A DNA stretch of 64,000 nt, taken from positions 5,250,001 to 5,314,000 of the forward strand of contig NZ_VFNX01000001.1 in NCBI RefSeq assembly GCF_006715785.1, in the 5' to 3' direction. The first letter of the stretch is position 1. Each line of letters starts with the position of its first letter. A program made the position numbers and the translations under genes. Under the pieces are notes generated by a model. The model was not told the DNA's origin. It was given only the letters and a program-made list of their open reading frames with translations, and ran no database searches. This DNA is from Streptomyces puniciscabiei (GTDB taxonomy: Bacteria; Actinomycetota; Actinomycetes; Streptomycetales; Streptomycetaceae). Of the stretch, positions 9,136 through 17,683 are shown piece by piece.

Positions 9136-9360
9136 GGTGATCTGCCTCCTGTGGGGGATCTAGGGGCCAGGGCCGGGACCAGATTCACATACGCTGACAT
9201 CAAGCGCATGTCGGATAATTACCGTGTGTGACAGGGGAGGTGGGTGCGGCGGATCCGGAAACGCCACGCCGAAGATCGAGTTCGGGCCGTTAACCTCCGC
9301 GCCGTCGGGCAGACTCGAAGGAAGTCCGAAGCAAAACCTCCCGGGAAGAGGGTGAGTCGC

Positions 9361-10578
9361 GTGGACCGCTGCATCGTCCTGGTGGACGCCGGGTACCTGC
9401 TGGGAGCCGCCGCCAGCCTCCTCGCCGGTGAGCCCTCGCGGTCCCGGATCACCGTCGACCACACCGCGCTGATCCAGGCGCTGCGGGTACGCGCGGAATC
9501 GGAGACCGAGCGCCCGCTGCTGCGCATCTACTGGTTCGACGGCGCGCCCGACCGCGTCCCCCAACCGGAGCATCGCCGGCTGCGTGTGATGCCCCGGGTC
9601 ACTGTCCGGCTCGGCGCCCTGACCCGCAGCGACGGACGCTGGGCGCAGAAGGGCGTGGACGCCGCCATGCACGCCGAGCTGACCGAGCTGGCCCGCAACC
9701 GCGCCTGCTCCGACGTCGTCCTCGTCACCGGCGACGGTGATCTGCTGCCCGGCATGATGGCCGCCAAGGAGCACGGTGTCGCCGTTCACCTGTGGGCCGT
9801 ACAGGCCGCCGACGGCGACTACAACCAGTCCGAGGACCTGGTCGCCGAGGCCGACGAGCGGCGTGTGCTGGACCGCGCCTGGATCACCCAGGCCGTCCGC
9901 GCGAAGGAGCTGACCGGCGTCTGCGCGCCGCCGCCCGCGCCCCGGCCCGAGATCGCCGCGATCCTCTCCGCCCCGCTGCCGGAGTCCGCGCTCGCGGGAG
10001 CGGCCGAGCGCCCGCCCGAAGACGGCGTGGCCCAGCCGGCCGCGGCGGTGACGGAGAACGGCACCCAGGAGCGGGCCACCGCCCACAAGGGCGTCCCCAC
10101 CCCCAAGGACCTCGCCGCGCTGCGCGCCCCCGGCGCCCACCCCGTCCAGCACCCGGCGACCGCGACCCTGCGCTGGTCCTCCGACAAGGGCTGGGTGGAC
10201 CGGCCGGGCGTGGTCGCCGAGCCGCCCGAGGTCGCCTCCATGCCGACGCTGGCCCAGCTCACCACGGCGGAGCAGCGGTGGGCCGACCGCGAGGAGGACA
10301 TCACCACCGTCGGCGGCGACCCGTACGAGGTGGGACAGGTCTTCGCCCGCCGCTGGATCTCCCGGCTCGGCGACCAGGTCCATCTGCAGCGGCTCTCGCA
10401 GCTGTATCCGCGCATCCCGCACCGCATCGACGGGGAGCTGCTGCGGTACGCCGCGCGGTTCGGGCTGCTCGCCCACAAGGACGACCAGATCGACGAGCAC
10501 GACCGCTACGCCATTCGGGCGGGGTTCTGGCGGGAGATCGACGTGCCGGCGGCGGCGGAGAGCGTGACCGGGGAGTGA
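9361..10578 (+). CDS. NYN-domain (PIN-like) protein
   Basis: 405 residues. The N-terminal 155 residues form a NYN domain, a PIN-like ribonuclease fold: LVDAGYLLG has the first acidic residue, WAQKGVDAAMHAEL the second group, and VTGDGDLLPGM the third. The acidic residues expected to bind a divalent metal are all present, so an active nuclease is plausible. A Pro/Ala-rich linker (about 200-285) leads to a C-terminal helical domain (about 290-395) with EVGQVFARRWISRL, a type that often follows NYN domains. Start choice is between GTG 9361 and GTG 9352; 9361 places the fold directly at the N-terminus. Substrate is unknown. Confidence 0.82.
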   Translation: MDRCIVLVDAGYLLGAAASLLAGEPSRSRITVDHTALIQALRVRAESETERPLLRIYWFDGAPDRVPQPEHRRLRVMPRVTVRLGALTRSDGRWAQKGVDAAMHAELTELARNRACSDVVLVTGDGDLLPGMMAAKEHGVAVHLWAVQAADGDYNQSEDLVAEADERRVLDRAWITQAVRAKELTGVCAPPPAPRPEIAAILSAPLPESALAGAAERPPEDGVAQPAAAVTENGTQERATAHKGVPTPKDLAALRAPGAHPVQHPATATLRWSSDKGWVDRPGVVAEPPEVASMPTLAQLTTAEQRWADREEDITTVGGDPYEVGQVFARRWISRLGDQVHLQRLSQLYPRIPHRIDGELLRYAARFGLLAHKDDQIDEHDRYAIRAGFWREIDVPAAAESVTGE

Positions 10579-10659
10579 CGGCCGGCGTTCCTTACCGGCC
10601 GAGGACGGAAGTGCCCCCAAAGGCGAGTAAAGGGCCACGACCCCGTACTCTCGTCCCTT

Positions 10660-11673
10660 GTGAGTACGCGCGCGGCACAGGCATCTCGGCATGACGAGGT
10701 CGTACGCGTGCGCGGGCTCGGCAAGACCTATCCGGCCGTCAAGGGGCGGCGCGGTGCGCCCGGCACCCCCGAGGTGCGGGCCACCGACGGGGTCGAGCTG
10801 GACGTGCGGCGCGGCGAGGTCTTCGGGCTGCTCGGGCCGAACGGCGCCGGCAAGTCCACGCTCGTACGGCAGCTCACCGGGCTGCTCCGGCCCGACACCG
10901 GCAGCGTCGAGATCCTCGGGCACGACATCGTGCGGCACCCCGAGCGGGCCGCGCGTCTCCTCGCCTACCTGGGGCAGGAGTCCTCCGCCCTGGACGAGCT
11001 GACCGTCTCCCTGGCCGCCGAGACCACCGGACGCCTGCGCGGCCTGGACGCGGCGCGGGCCCGCGCCGAGCGGGACGCCGTACTGGAGGAGCTGGGGCTC
11101 GGCCCGATCGCCGGGCGGGCGCTGAAGAAGCTTTCCGGCGGGCAGCGCAGGCTCGCCTGCTTCGCCGCCGCCCTCGTCGGCGAGCGGCCGCTGCTCGTGC
11201 TGGACGAGCCGACCACCGGCATGGACCCGGTGGCCCGGCGCGCGGTCTGGGCGGCCGTGGACCGGCGGCGCGCCGAGCGCGGTACGACGGTGCTGCTGGT
11301 CACCCACAACGTCATCGAGGCCGAGACCGTAATGGACCGGGTCGCCGTCATCGACCAGGGCCGGGTGATCGCCTGTGACACCCCGGCCGGGCTGAAGGAG
11401 CGGGTCGCCGGCGAGGTGCGGGTCGAGCTGGTGTGGCGCGACCGCGCGCCGCTTCAGGTGCCCGAGGTCGCCGCGCTGCGCGAGCGCGCCGTGGAGTCCG
11501 GCCGGCGCTGGACGCTGCGGCTCGCGCCCGAGGAGGCCCGCGCCGCCGTCGCCACCGTGACCGGCGGGGCCGCCTTCGCCGCCCTGGACGACTTCACCCT
11601 CGCCACGCCCAGCCTGGAGGACGTCTACCTGGCGCTCGGCGGCGCGGCCCGGCAGGGGTTGGTGAAGGCGTGA
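10660..11673 (+). CDS. ABC transporter ATP-binding protein
   Basis: 337 residues, an ABC-2/drug-exporter type ATPase. Walker A is GPNGAGKST (59-67), the signature is LSGGQRR, Walker B with the catalytic Glu is LLVLDEPTTGMDP, and the H-loop is VTHN. The C-terminal 90 residues carry the extra domain typical of daunorubicin-resistance-like ATPases. It starts at GTG 10660, and the permease gene begins 76 bp after its stop, so the pair forms one exporter. Substrate cannot be inferred. Confidence 0.92.
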   Translation: MSTRAAQASRHDEVVRVRGLGKTYPAVKGRRGAPGTPEVRATDGVELDVRRGEVFGLLGPNGAGKSTLVRQLTGLLRPDTGSVEILGHDIVRHPERAARLLAYLGQESSALDELTVSLAAETTGRLRGLDAARARAERDAVLEELGLGPIAGRALKKLSGGQRRLACFAAALVGERPLLVLDEPTTGMDPVARRAVWAAVDRRRAERGTTVLLVTHNVIEAETVMDRVAVIDQGRVIACDTPAGLKERVAGEVRVELVWRDRAPLQVPEVAALRERAVESGRRWTLRLAPEEARAAVATVTGGAAFAALDDFTLATPSLEDVYLALGGAARQGLVKA

Positions 11674-11749
11674 GCGCGGCGGCCGTGCGGTGCGTATGGG
11701 TCTGTACGTCGGTCTGCGCGATCGCCGTGGGGAAGAGGAGCAGCTCGTC

Positions 11750-12571
11750 GTGAGTGTCGTACCCGCCGAGGTTCTGCCGGGCGGTGCCCGGGCCGTGCCG
11801 GAGACGGCGCCGGGCGCGGCCGAGCTCGGGCCGGCCGCGCGGCTGTGGCCGTCGCTCGTGGCCGTCTACCGGGCGCAGCTGTCACGGGCCCGGGTGGCGC
11901 GGATCCCGCTGCTGTTCGTGGCCACCTTCCAGTCCGTCGGCATCACCGTGATGATGCGGGGCGTCGTCGACAGCGGCAGTGAGGCCCAGTCCGTGGTGGC
12001 GGGGTCGTCGGTGCTGGTCGTCGCCTATGTGGCGCTGAATCTGCTGTCGCAGTACTTCGGGCAGCTGCGGGCCAGCGGCGGGCTCGATCACTACGCCACC
12101 CTGCCGGTGCCGCCGGCGGCCGTGGTGCTGGGCGCCGCGGCGGCGTACGCCTCGTTCACCGTGCCGGGGACGCTGGTGACGGCCGTCTTCGGGTGTGTCC
12201 TGTTCGGGCTGCCGCTGGGCAATCTGTGGATCCTGGTGGCCGTGATCCCGCTCGCCGGGGCCGCGCTGTCCGGCCTCGGCGCCGCCTGCGGGCTGCTGGC
12301 GCCGCGGCCCGAGCTGGCCACGCTGCTCGGGCAGCTGGGCATGTCGGCGGCGCTGCTGCTGGGGGTGCTGCCGGCCGACCGGATGCCGGAGGTCGTGCGG
12401 CTGGCGCGGGATCTGCTGCCGTCGACGTACGGGGTGGAGGCGTACGCCCGGACCTTCGGGGCCCATCCGGACTGGGCCGTCGTCCTGGCCGACCTGGGGG
12501 TGTGCGCGGGTGTCGGAGTCGTCTCGCTGGCCGTGGCGGCGCGGGCGTACCGCAGGGCCGCCGTCCGGTGA
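11750..12571 (+). CDS. ABC-2 type transporter permease
   Basis: 273 residues with an N-terminal cytoplasmic segment and six hydrophobic segments (for example IPLLFVATFQSVGITVMM, VLVVAYVALNLLSQYFG, VPGTLVTAVFGCVLFGLPLG, LWILVAVIPLAGAALSGLGAACG and the C-terminal VVLADLGVCAGVGVVSLAVAARA). This is the membrane partner of the ATPase just upstream. GTG 11750 is chosen because GGAAGAGGAG lies nine bases before it; the open frame extends further upstream without a better site. Confidence 0.85.
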   Translation: MSVVPAEVLPGGARAVPETAPGAAELGPAARLWPSLVAVYRAQLSRARVARIPLLFVATFQSVGITVMMRGVVDSGSEAQSVVAGSSVLVVAYVALNLLSQYFGQLRASGGLDHYATLPVPPAAVVLGAAAAYASFTVPGTLVTAVFGCVLFGLPLGNLWILVAVIPLAGAALSGLGAACGLLAPRPELATLLGQLGMSAALLLGVLPADRMPEVVRLARDLLPSTYGVEAYARTFGAHPDWAVVLADLGVCAGVGVVSLAVAARAYRRAAVR

Positions 12572-12605
12572 CGCGGCGCGCGGGACGGCCTGGCACGATG
12601 TCAGG

Positions 12606-13244
12606 GTGACCGCACCGCTGACTCCGCCTCCGCCGCCGCACAACCAGTCCTCGAACGATGTCCGGCAGGCGCCGCCGCCCGCCGGGATGTCCGGGGGCGT
12701 GTACGAACAGGACGGCCCCGGGATGAAGACCGAACTGCGGGATGCCGCCGTGATCACGGTGGCCGTGGCCCTGGGCGGTGTGCTGTTCGGGCTGCTGTGG
12801 TGGTGGCTGGCGCCGCATGTGCCGCTGGTCGGCGACGTGGTCGACAGGAGCTGGGTCGTCTACCTCAAGGACAGCGAGGGCGAGCAGGCGGTGGGGGTGG
12901 ACGGCACGTTCACCCTGCTGGGGCTGGGACTCGGGCTGGTCAGCGCGGTGGTCGTCTTTCTGGCGCGGCGGCGCGGGGGTGTGCCGGTCGTGGTGGCCCT
13001 CGGACTCGGCGCGCTGCTCGGGTCGCTGCTGGCGTGGCGGCTCGGGATATGGCTGGGGCCCACCTCCGACGTGCTGGCGCATGCCAAGCAGGTGGGGAAG
13101 GGGGTCACCTTCTCGGCACCGCTGAAGCTGGGCGCGAAGGGCGCGCTGCTGGCCTGGCCGTTGGCGGCGCTGTTGGTCCACCTCGGGCTCACGGCGTTGT
13201 TCGGGCCGCGTGATCCCGAGCTGCCGTATCCGCAGCAGCCGTAA
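12606..13244 (+). CDS. DUF2567-like membrane protein
   Basis: 212 residues. A proline-rich cytoplasmic N-terminus (PPPPPHNQ, APPPAG) is followed by four membrane helices. Between helices 1 and 2 is the conserved-looking LWWWLAPHVPLV...VYLKDSEGEQAVGVDGTFTLL, which I recall from DUF2567 proteins of actinomycetes. Function is unknown. It starts at GTG 12606, 34 bp after the ABC permease, and may be co-transcribed with the exporter. A dispersed GC-rich repeat acts as the likely terminator directly after the stop. Confidence 0.75.
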   Translation: MTAPLTPPPPPHNQSSNDVRQAPPPAGMSGGVYEQDGPGMKTELRDAAVITVAVALGGVLFGLLWWWLAPHVPLVGDVVDRSWVVYLKDSEGEQAVGVDGTFTLLGLGLGLVSAVVVFLARRRGGVPVVVALGLGALLGSLLAWRLGIWLGPTSDVLAHAKQVGKGVTFSAPLKLGAKGALLAWPLAALLVHLGLTALFGPRDPELPYPQQP

Positions 13245-13312
13245 CCAGGGGGCTCCGCCCCCCTGGACCCCCCGTTTCCCGTCCGCCCACCCGACTCGGT
13301 GGGCTGAGAGCG
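13245..13312. repeat. Dispersed Streptomyces-type repeat with hairpin (copy 1)
   Basis: Begins with a hairpin (ccaggggg, loop ctccg, then a C-run and tgg) and continues to a gtccgcccacccgactcggt block. Related copies are at 43335-43400 and, as an inverted pair, at 57821-57981. Here it sits directly after a stop codon and probably works as a terminator. Confidence 0.75.
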
Positions 13313-13363
13313 CACCCGCCCGGCCGAGCTCGCTCCGTAAGGCGCCCGGTGTCGCCCACCGGA

Positions 13364-13443
13364 AAGGCGTTCGTCAGCCCCGCCCGATCGGCGCCTGGCG
13401 TCGCCCTCCGTAAGGCGTCCGTCAGCCGCGCCCGATCGGCGCC
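13364..13443. repeat. Tandem duplication of the ybaK 3' end
   Basis: The last 32 bp read at 13412-13443 (spanning the end and stop of the deacylase gene) are repeated at 13364-13395 with two differences, giving a 48-bp period. The outer copy still encodes APIGRG-stop. A fainter third unit lies around 13335-13360. Confidence 0.8.
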
Positions 13444-13922
13444 AGCACCGCGTCCGTCAGCTTCGCCAGATCCCCCGGCGCCAGCTCCACCTCCAGGCCC
13501 CGTCGGCCCGCCGACACGCAGATCGTCTCGTGGACCTCGGCCGAGTCGTCCAGGACCGTCGGCAGCCTCTTGCGCTGACCCAGGGGCGAGATGCCGCCCC
13601 GCACATAGCCCGTCGTCCGCTCGGCGAGCGTCGGGTCGGCCATCGTCGCCCGTTTGCCGCCCACCGCCGCCGCCAGGGCCTTCAGGTCCAGGGAGCCGGA
13701 CACCGGGACCACGGCCACGGTCAAGGTGCCGTCGACATCGGCCACCAGCGTCTTGAAGACGCGCTCGGGGGACACGCCCATCGCCTCCGCCGCCTCCTCG
13801 CCGTAGGAGGGGTGGGAGGGGTCGTGGTCGTAGGAGTGGACCGTGAAGTCCACGCCGGCCGACGACAGGGCGACCGTCGCGGGGGTGCCTCCGGACTGCT
13901 GCTTCTTCGACTTCTTCGCCAT
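13422..13922 (-). CDS. ybaK: YbaK/EbsC-family aminoacyl-tRNA deacylase
   Basis: 166 residues, the normal size for the single-domain YbaK/EbsC group, which hydrolyses mischarged tRNA (Cys-tRNA(Pro) in characterised YbaK). Family features visible are HSYDHDPSHPSYGEEAAEAMGVSPERVFKTLV at 29-60, the conserved Lys within FKTL, and the GGISPLGQRKRLPTVLD region near 110-125. A Lys/Gln-rich N-terminus (MAKKSKKQQSGG) precedes the fold. ATG 13922 is the first start. Substrate specificity is inferred from the family only. The 3' end is duplicated downstream. Confidence 0.88.
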   Translation of the reverse strand: MAKKSKKQQSGGTPATVALSSAGVDFTVHSYDHDPSHPSYGEEAAEAMGVSPERVFKTLVADVDGTLTVAVVPVSGSLDLKALAAAVGGKRATMADPTLAERTTGYVRGGISPLGQRKRLPTVLDDSAEVHETICVSAGRRGLEVELAPGDLAKLTDAVLAPIGRG

Positions 13923-13970
13923 CCGTGTCCCTCAGCCGTGTTCCTCAGCTGTCTTCCTCAGCCGTCTTGC

Positions 13971-14711
13971 TCAGTTCAGGCTCGTCGGCGCCCGGGTCAG
14001 CTCGAACGCGGGCAGCGACGGAAGGCTACGGATGATGGCCGTCTCGGCGCGAAGGAGTTTCAGCTCGTCGCGCAGGCGGGACGCGGTGTCGGGGGCCTGG
14101 AGCAGCCGCTGTTTGGTCGGCGTGTCGTGCACCATCGCCGCCGCCACCAGGTACGACACCACCGAGGGGTCGTCGGGGAGGTCGGCGCCCGTCGACAGCG
14201 AGCGCTCGCGTGCGCCCGCCAGCCGCTTCTGGTACTGGCGGAAGGAGCGCAGCACCCCCTCGGCCAGCGCGCCCGCCTCGTCGCCCGGCTCCTCCGGCAG
14301 TTCCTCCAGCTCCGCCGTCAGGTACGGGCCCGACGCGTCGACGGAGAGCAGCCGCACCCGGGTCGTGCCCGTCGCCAGCACCTCGTACGTGCCGTCGGCG
14401 CGCTCCCGGATGGTCGCCGCGTCCGCCACACAGCCCACTCCGTGGAAGGCCTTGAGTGGGTCGGGGCCGAAGCCCGCGGCCGGTCCGCGGTCGGGCTGTG
14501 CGGTGGGGTCCGGCATGCCGGGGGCGCTCGGCGCCACCTCGTAGCCGTCGCGGATGGCCACGACGGCGAACCGGCGCGGCTCGTCCTCCGGTGTCTTGAG
14601 CAGCTCGCGCATCATGGCGCGATAGCGCTCCTCGAAGACGTTCAGCGGCAGCACGAGCCCCGGGAACAGCACCGTGTTCAGGGGGAAGAGCGGGAGACGG
14701 ACGGTGGTCAC
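13971..14711 (-). CDS. LON peptidase substrate-binding domain protein
   Basis: 246 residues consisting only of the Lon N-terminal (substrate-binding) domain and its helical extension, without ATPase or protease parts. The N-terminus RLPLFPLNTVLFPGLVLPLNVFEERYR (5-31) is the family hallmark; GVGCVADAATI and the VLATGTTRVRLL stretch follow. Such free-standing proteins are common in actinobacteria and of unknown role, possibly protein quality control. It starts at GTG 14711. The 49-bp gap to ybaK contains short repeats of ctcagccgt/ctt. Confidence 0.85.
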   Translation of the reverse strand: MTTVRLPLFPLNTVLFPGLVLPLNVFEERYRAMMRELLKTPEDEPRRFAVVAIRDGYEVAPSAPGMPDPTAQPDRGPAAGFGPDPLKAFHGVGCVADAATIRERADGTYEVLATGTTRVRLLSVDASGPYLTAELEELPEEPGDEAGALAEGVLRSFRQYQKRLAGARERSLSTGADLPDDPSVVSYLVAAAMVHDTPTKQRLLQAPDTASRLRDELKLLRAETAIIRSLPSLPAFELTRAPTSLN

Positions 14712-14722
14712 GACGCCCCAGC

Positions 14723-15763
14723 CTAGTGGTCACCGGCACCGGCGTGTCCGCCGCGTTCGCCGATGCGGTCCGGGGGCCCGGGGATCAGCCCGGCCGGGGC
14801 AGGCGCGGGAGCCGCCGCCAGCAGGTGCTCGCGCAGCCGCAGGAAGTGGCCGAGCGGGTCCTCGGCGAACCGTTCCCAGGGGAAGGACGTGGCGTACGGG
14901 CCGATCCGGCCCAGCTCGGCGCGGGCGTCCGCCCAGCGGTCCAGGCGCAGCAGGACGTACAGCAGCTTGTTGCGGATCTCGGCGGGCCACGGGTCGGCCG
15001 CCGGGAAGCGCGCGGAGAGCGCGAGCGCGCGGTCGGCGGCCGCGTGCAGCCGGGCGCGTGGCACCTCGTGGCCGCGGCCGTCGGTCAGATAGCCGAAGGC
15101 GGCCCGGGCCGGCAGGGCCTGGACGGGCGAGTCGGCCGGGGCGTCCTGCGCGGCCCGCTCGGCGAAGTCGAAGCAGGCGCCGTGCGAACCGTGCCGGAAG
15201 GTGGCCAGGTAGCGCAGGGCGGCCACATGGCAGCCGTAGTGGTGCGGGGCCCGGCGGACGGCCGCCTCCCACAGCTCCTCGAAGTACCGGTGCCCGGCCC
15301 GTGAGCCGCGCGCGTGGTCCAGGGCGATCCGCCAGGGCACCGGGTCGCGGTCGTCGGCGCGGGCGGCGGCGGTGATCAGCGGGCTCACCTCGCGCAGCAG
15401 CTCGGCGCGGGCCGGCGAGGGCCAGGCGCGGTCCACCGCCAGCTGCGCCCCGAGCAGCAGCGGGCCGGGGTCCTCCGGGGCGTTCGCGCGCCAGGCCTCG
15501 AACCACTCCGGGCGCGAGCGGGCGAAGGCGGCCAGGCGCCGGGCGTACCGGTCGTGGTTCTCCCACTCGGCCCCGGCGCGGGTGGCCGCGAGCAGCTCGG
15601 CCGCGGCCCGGTACTCGCCCCGGCCGGCCCCGACCAGGGCGGGCGAGAGGCGGTCGTCGGGTGCGTCGAGCACGACCTCGTCCCCGGTCGGCGGTCGGCC
15701 GGCCGGGCGGACGGGGCGTCTGGTCATCCGGGTGGGGCGGATGAACGAGGGGAGCAGAGCCAT
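14723..15763 (-). CDS. Hypothetical alpha-helical protein
   Basis: 346 residues if started at ATG 15763; other starts at 15775 and 15727 are possible and none has a strong ribosome-binding site. The sequence is Ala/Arg/Leu-rich and almost wholly helical, with regularly spaced W/F and A residues (AEWENHDRYARRLAAFA, PEWFEAWRANAPEDPG, GHRYFEELWEAAVRRAP, DRWADARAELGRIG) that look like degenerate TPR-type helical pairs. No catalytic motif is seen. Its stop lies 11 bp before the start of the LON-domain gene on the same strand, so the two are probably co-transcribed. Confidence 0.7.
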   Translation of the reverse strand: MALLPSFIRPTRMTRRPVRPAGRPPTGDEVVLDAPDDRLSPALVGAGRGEYRAAAELLAATRAGAEWENHDRYARRLAAFARSRPEWFEAWRANAPEDPGPLLLGAQLAVDRAWPSPARAELLREVSPLITAAARADDRDPVPWRIALDHARGSRAGHRYFEELWEAAVRRAPHHYGCHVAALRYLATFRHGSHGACFDFAERAAQDAPADSPVQALPARAAFGYLTDGRGHEVPRARLHAAADRALALSARFPAADPWPAEIRNKLLYVLLRLDRWADARAELGRIGPYATSFPWERFAEDPLGHFLRLREHLLAAAPAPAPAGLIPGPPDRIGERGGHAGAGDH

Positions 15764-15933
15764 GGTGACCACCATTGAAAGACCGCAGGTCGGCGCCGCG
15801 CCAGAGGGTGCGCGGAAGTCGCGGAAAGTTGTACGGTCAAGGGTCAAGGGCCGGTAAAGGGTGACTGTTCAACTTTTGGCGGACCGGCGGTTTTCCCCCT
15901 CGTCCGGGCCGGCGCTTCCCGCTGTCGTCCGGG

Positions 15934-17511
15934 TCAGCTGCGCCGCAGCAGCCGGGTCGCCCCCGCCGCCACCGTCGTCGCCAGGATCCAGCCGAGCAGG
16001 ATCATCACGGCCGCCAGCCACTGCCAGCCGCCGCGCAGCTGCCACTGGCCGACCTGGCCCAGGTCGATCACCGGCAGCAGCAGGTCCAGGGTGAACAGGG
16101 CGGGGCTCCAGTAGGGGTGGCCGTCGCGGCTCACCGGCGGATGGTCCGCGTGGGCGAACGCCAGCGTGCCCGCCGCCCACAGCACCGCCATCCACACCGC
16201 GGCACGGCCGGGCCGGTAGCCGTAGGCGACCGTCCAGTCCTGGACGTACCCCCAGAACTTCCCGGCGAGCGGCAGTGTCTCGCGGCGCCGGCGCTGCTTG
16301 GCCAGCAGCACCTCCCGCGCGTCCTCGTCCTCCCCGGCGGCCCGCAGCACCGCCGCCAGCCGCTCGTACGGCTCCGGGGCGTACTCCGCGGTGGCCGCCG
16401 CCACCCAGTCCAGCCGGCCGGCCAGCGGGAACGGGCCGCGCGGGACCAGGTTCTCGTACACGAACCCGCCCATGTGCAGATTTCCCGGGCCCGGCCAGCT
16501 CGCCGCCCGGTCCACCAGGCTGACGATCCGCGCGCCGGACAGCACCACCTTGCCGCGCTGCGGCCCGTCCCCGAGGAAGCGCAGCTCCGAGGCGTGCACC
16601 CGGCGCAGCGACAGCTCCTGGTCGTCGGTGAGGGTGTACCGGGCCCGCTCGAAGTCGACGGCGTCCCCGAAGCGCCCGTCGTCCAGGCGTATCCCGCCCC
16701 GGCACTCGAAGCGCTGGATCCGTGTCCCGCGCGCCGGTGTCGTGCCGCTCAGCAGCGGGCTGCCCACGCCGGCCGGGGTCAGGTAGAGGGTGCGCTCGAC
16801 GGTCAGCTGGGGGGCGTTCAGGGCGTAGCGGGAGTAGGGGTTGTCCAGGCTGGCGCCGCGCAGGCTGAGCGACACGCCGACCTTGGCGCCGCGCAGCCGC
16901 AGCTCGCCGTGCGACTGGAGCATCTCCGCCTGGAGGTCCTGTCCCACGGTCATGCCGTCCGCCGAGATCGACCGCCCGCTGCGGTCGCGGTACACCACCG
17001 CCTCGTTGAGCATCAGATCGGTGCCGATGTGGGCGTCCGTCAGCCGGGCCCCGCTCCGGAACCGGCAGCGCGGCAGATGCAGGTCGCCCTCGGTGTGCAC
17101 CCGGGCCGCCTCCAGCCGGGGCACCGCGCAGTCCACCATGCGCAGGGTGGTGAACCGGGCCTCCGGCAGCAGGACCTCCTCGTCGAAGCGGCAGCCGCGC
17201 AGCTCGACGTACGGCCGTACCGTGCCGCCCGAGAGGTCCAGCGTGCCGGTGATCCGCACGCCGGTCAGCTTCAGCGCGGACACCCGGCCCGCGAGTGCCG
17301 GCGGGCCGTCCAGCAGCAGCCAGGCCACGATCCGCGCCCGCACGGCACGCTCCGCGCCCCAGGGGTGTCCGCCGTGCGGATCGTCCACCACGGCGTCCCC
17401 GCTGCTCAGGTCGTACACACTGCCGTTGCGGAAGGCCTGCCACATGCCCGCCTCGGCCGCGGTCAGCTCGTCCGGCAGGTCCCCGGCGGCGAAGCCGGCC
17501 CCCTCGGTCAC
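15934..17511 (-). CDS. Membrane protein with pentapeptide-like repeat domain
   Basis: 525 residues. After about 75 residues there is a long region (about 85-330) of short beta-strand repeats with L/V/I every five to six residues (LKLTGVRITGTLDLSGG, LRLRGAKVGVSLSLRGASL, GKVVLSGARIVSL), like a pentapeptide-repeat or beta-helix fold. A helical link with RRRRETLPL precedes three C-terminal membrane segments (AVWMAVLWAAGTLAF, ALFTLDLLLPVI, LAAVMILLGWILATTVAAG). GTG 17511 is chosen because GGAGAGG lies six bases upstream; a longer start at ATG 17562 would put an operator-like palindrome inside the gene. Function unknown. Confidence 0.75.
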   Translation of the reverse strand: MTEGAGFAAGDLPDELTAAEAGMWQAFRNGSVYDLSSGDAVVDDPHGGHPWGAERAVRARIVAWLLLDGPPALAGRVSALKLTGVRITGTLDLSGGTVRPYVELRGCRFDEEVLLPEARFTTLRMVDCAVPRLEAARVHTEGDLHLPRCRFRSGARLTDAHIGTDLMLNEAVVYRDRSGRSISADGMTVGQDLQAEMLQSHGELRLRGAKVGVSLSLRGASLDNPYSRYALNAPQLTVERTLYLTPAGVGSPLLSGTTPARGTRIQRFECRGGIRLDDGRFGDAVDFERARYTLTDDQELSLRRVHASELRFLGDGPQRGKVVLSGARIVSLVDRAASWPGPGNLHMGGFVYENLVPRGPFPLAGRLDWVAAATAEYAPEPYERLAAVLRAAGEDEDAREVLLAKQRRRRETLPLAGKFWGYVQDWTVAYGYRPGRAAVWMAVLWAAGTLAFAHADHPPVSRDGHPYWSPALFTLDLLLPVIDLGQVGQWQLRGGWQWLAAVMILLGWILATTVAAGATRLLRRS

Positions 17512-17538
17512 CTTTGTCCTCTCCTGCTCCCGTGCGTC

Positions 17539-17554
17539 CTGTACGTTCGTACAG
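17539..17554. promoter_or_regulatory. Palindrome upstream of the repeat-domain membrane protein
   Basis: ctgtacg-tt-cgtacag: 7-bp perfect arms around two bases, 28 bp before GTG 17511. Operator-like; regulator unknown. Confidence 0.5.
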
Positions 17555-17625
17555 CCGTTCATGCCCGCTCAGTGACGCCCGGAACACTAGAGGTGAAGGA
17601 GATCTTCCGAGTTCCGCCACATTCT

Positions 17626-17642
17626 GTATCAGCCATTGATAC
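17626..17642. promoter_or_regulatory. Inverted repeat upstream of hisD
   Basis: gtatca-gccat-tgatac, 41 bp before the hisD GTG, within an AT-richer stretch. It may be an operator or overlap the his promoter. Confidence 0.45.
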
Positions 17643-17683
17643 GCGCCCACGGCTCGCGAGTGCGGTCTGAGAGAATTGGGACT

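Noticed and set aside
9160..11307. Long minus-strand frame across the NYN and ABC genes
   Set aside because: Runs opposite two well-supported genes with clear domains; composition is that of a shadow frame.
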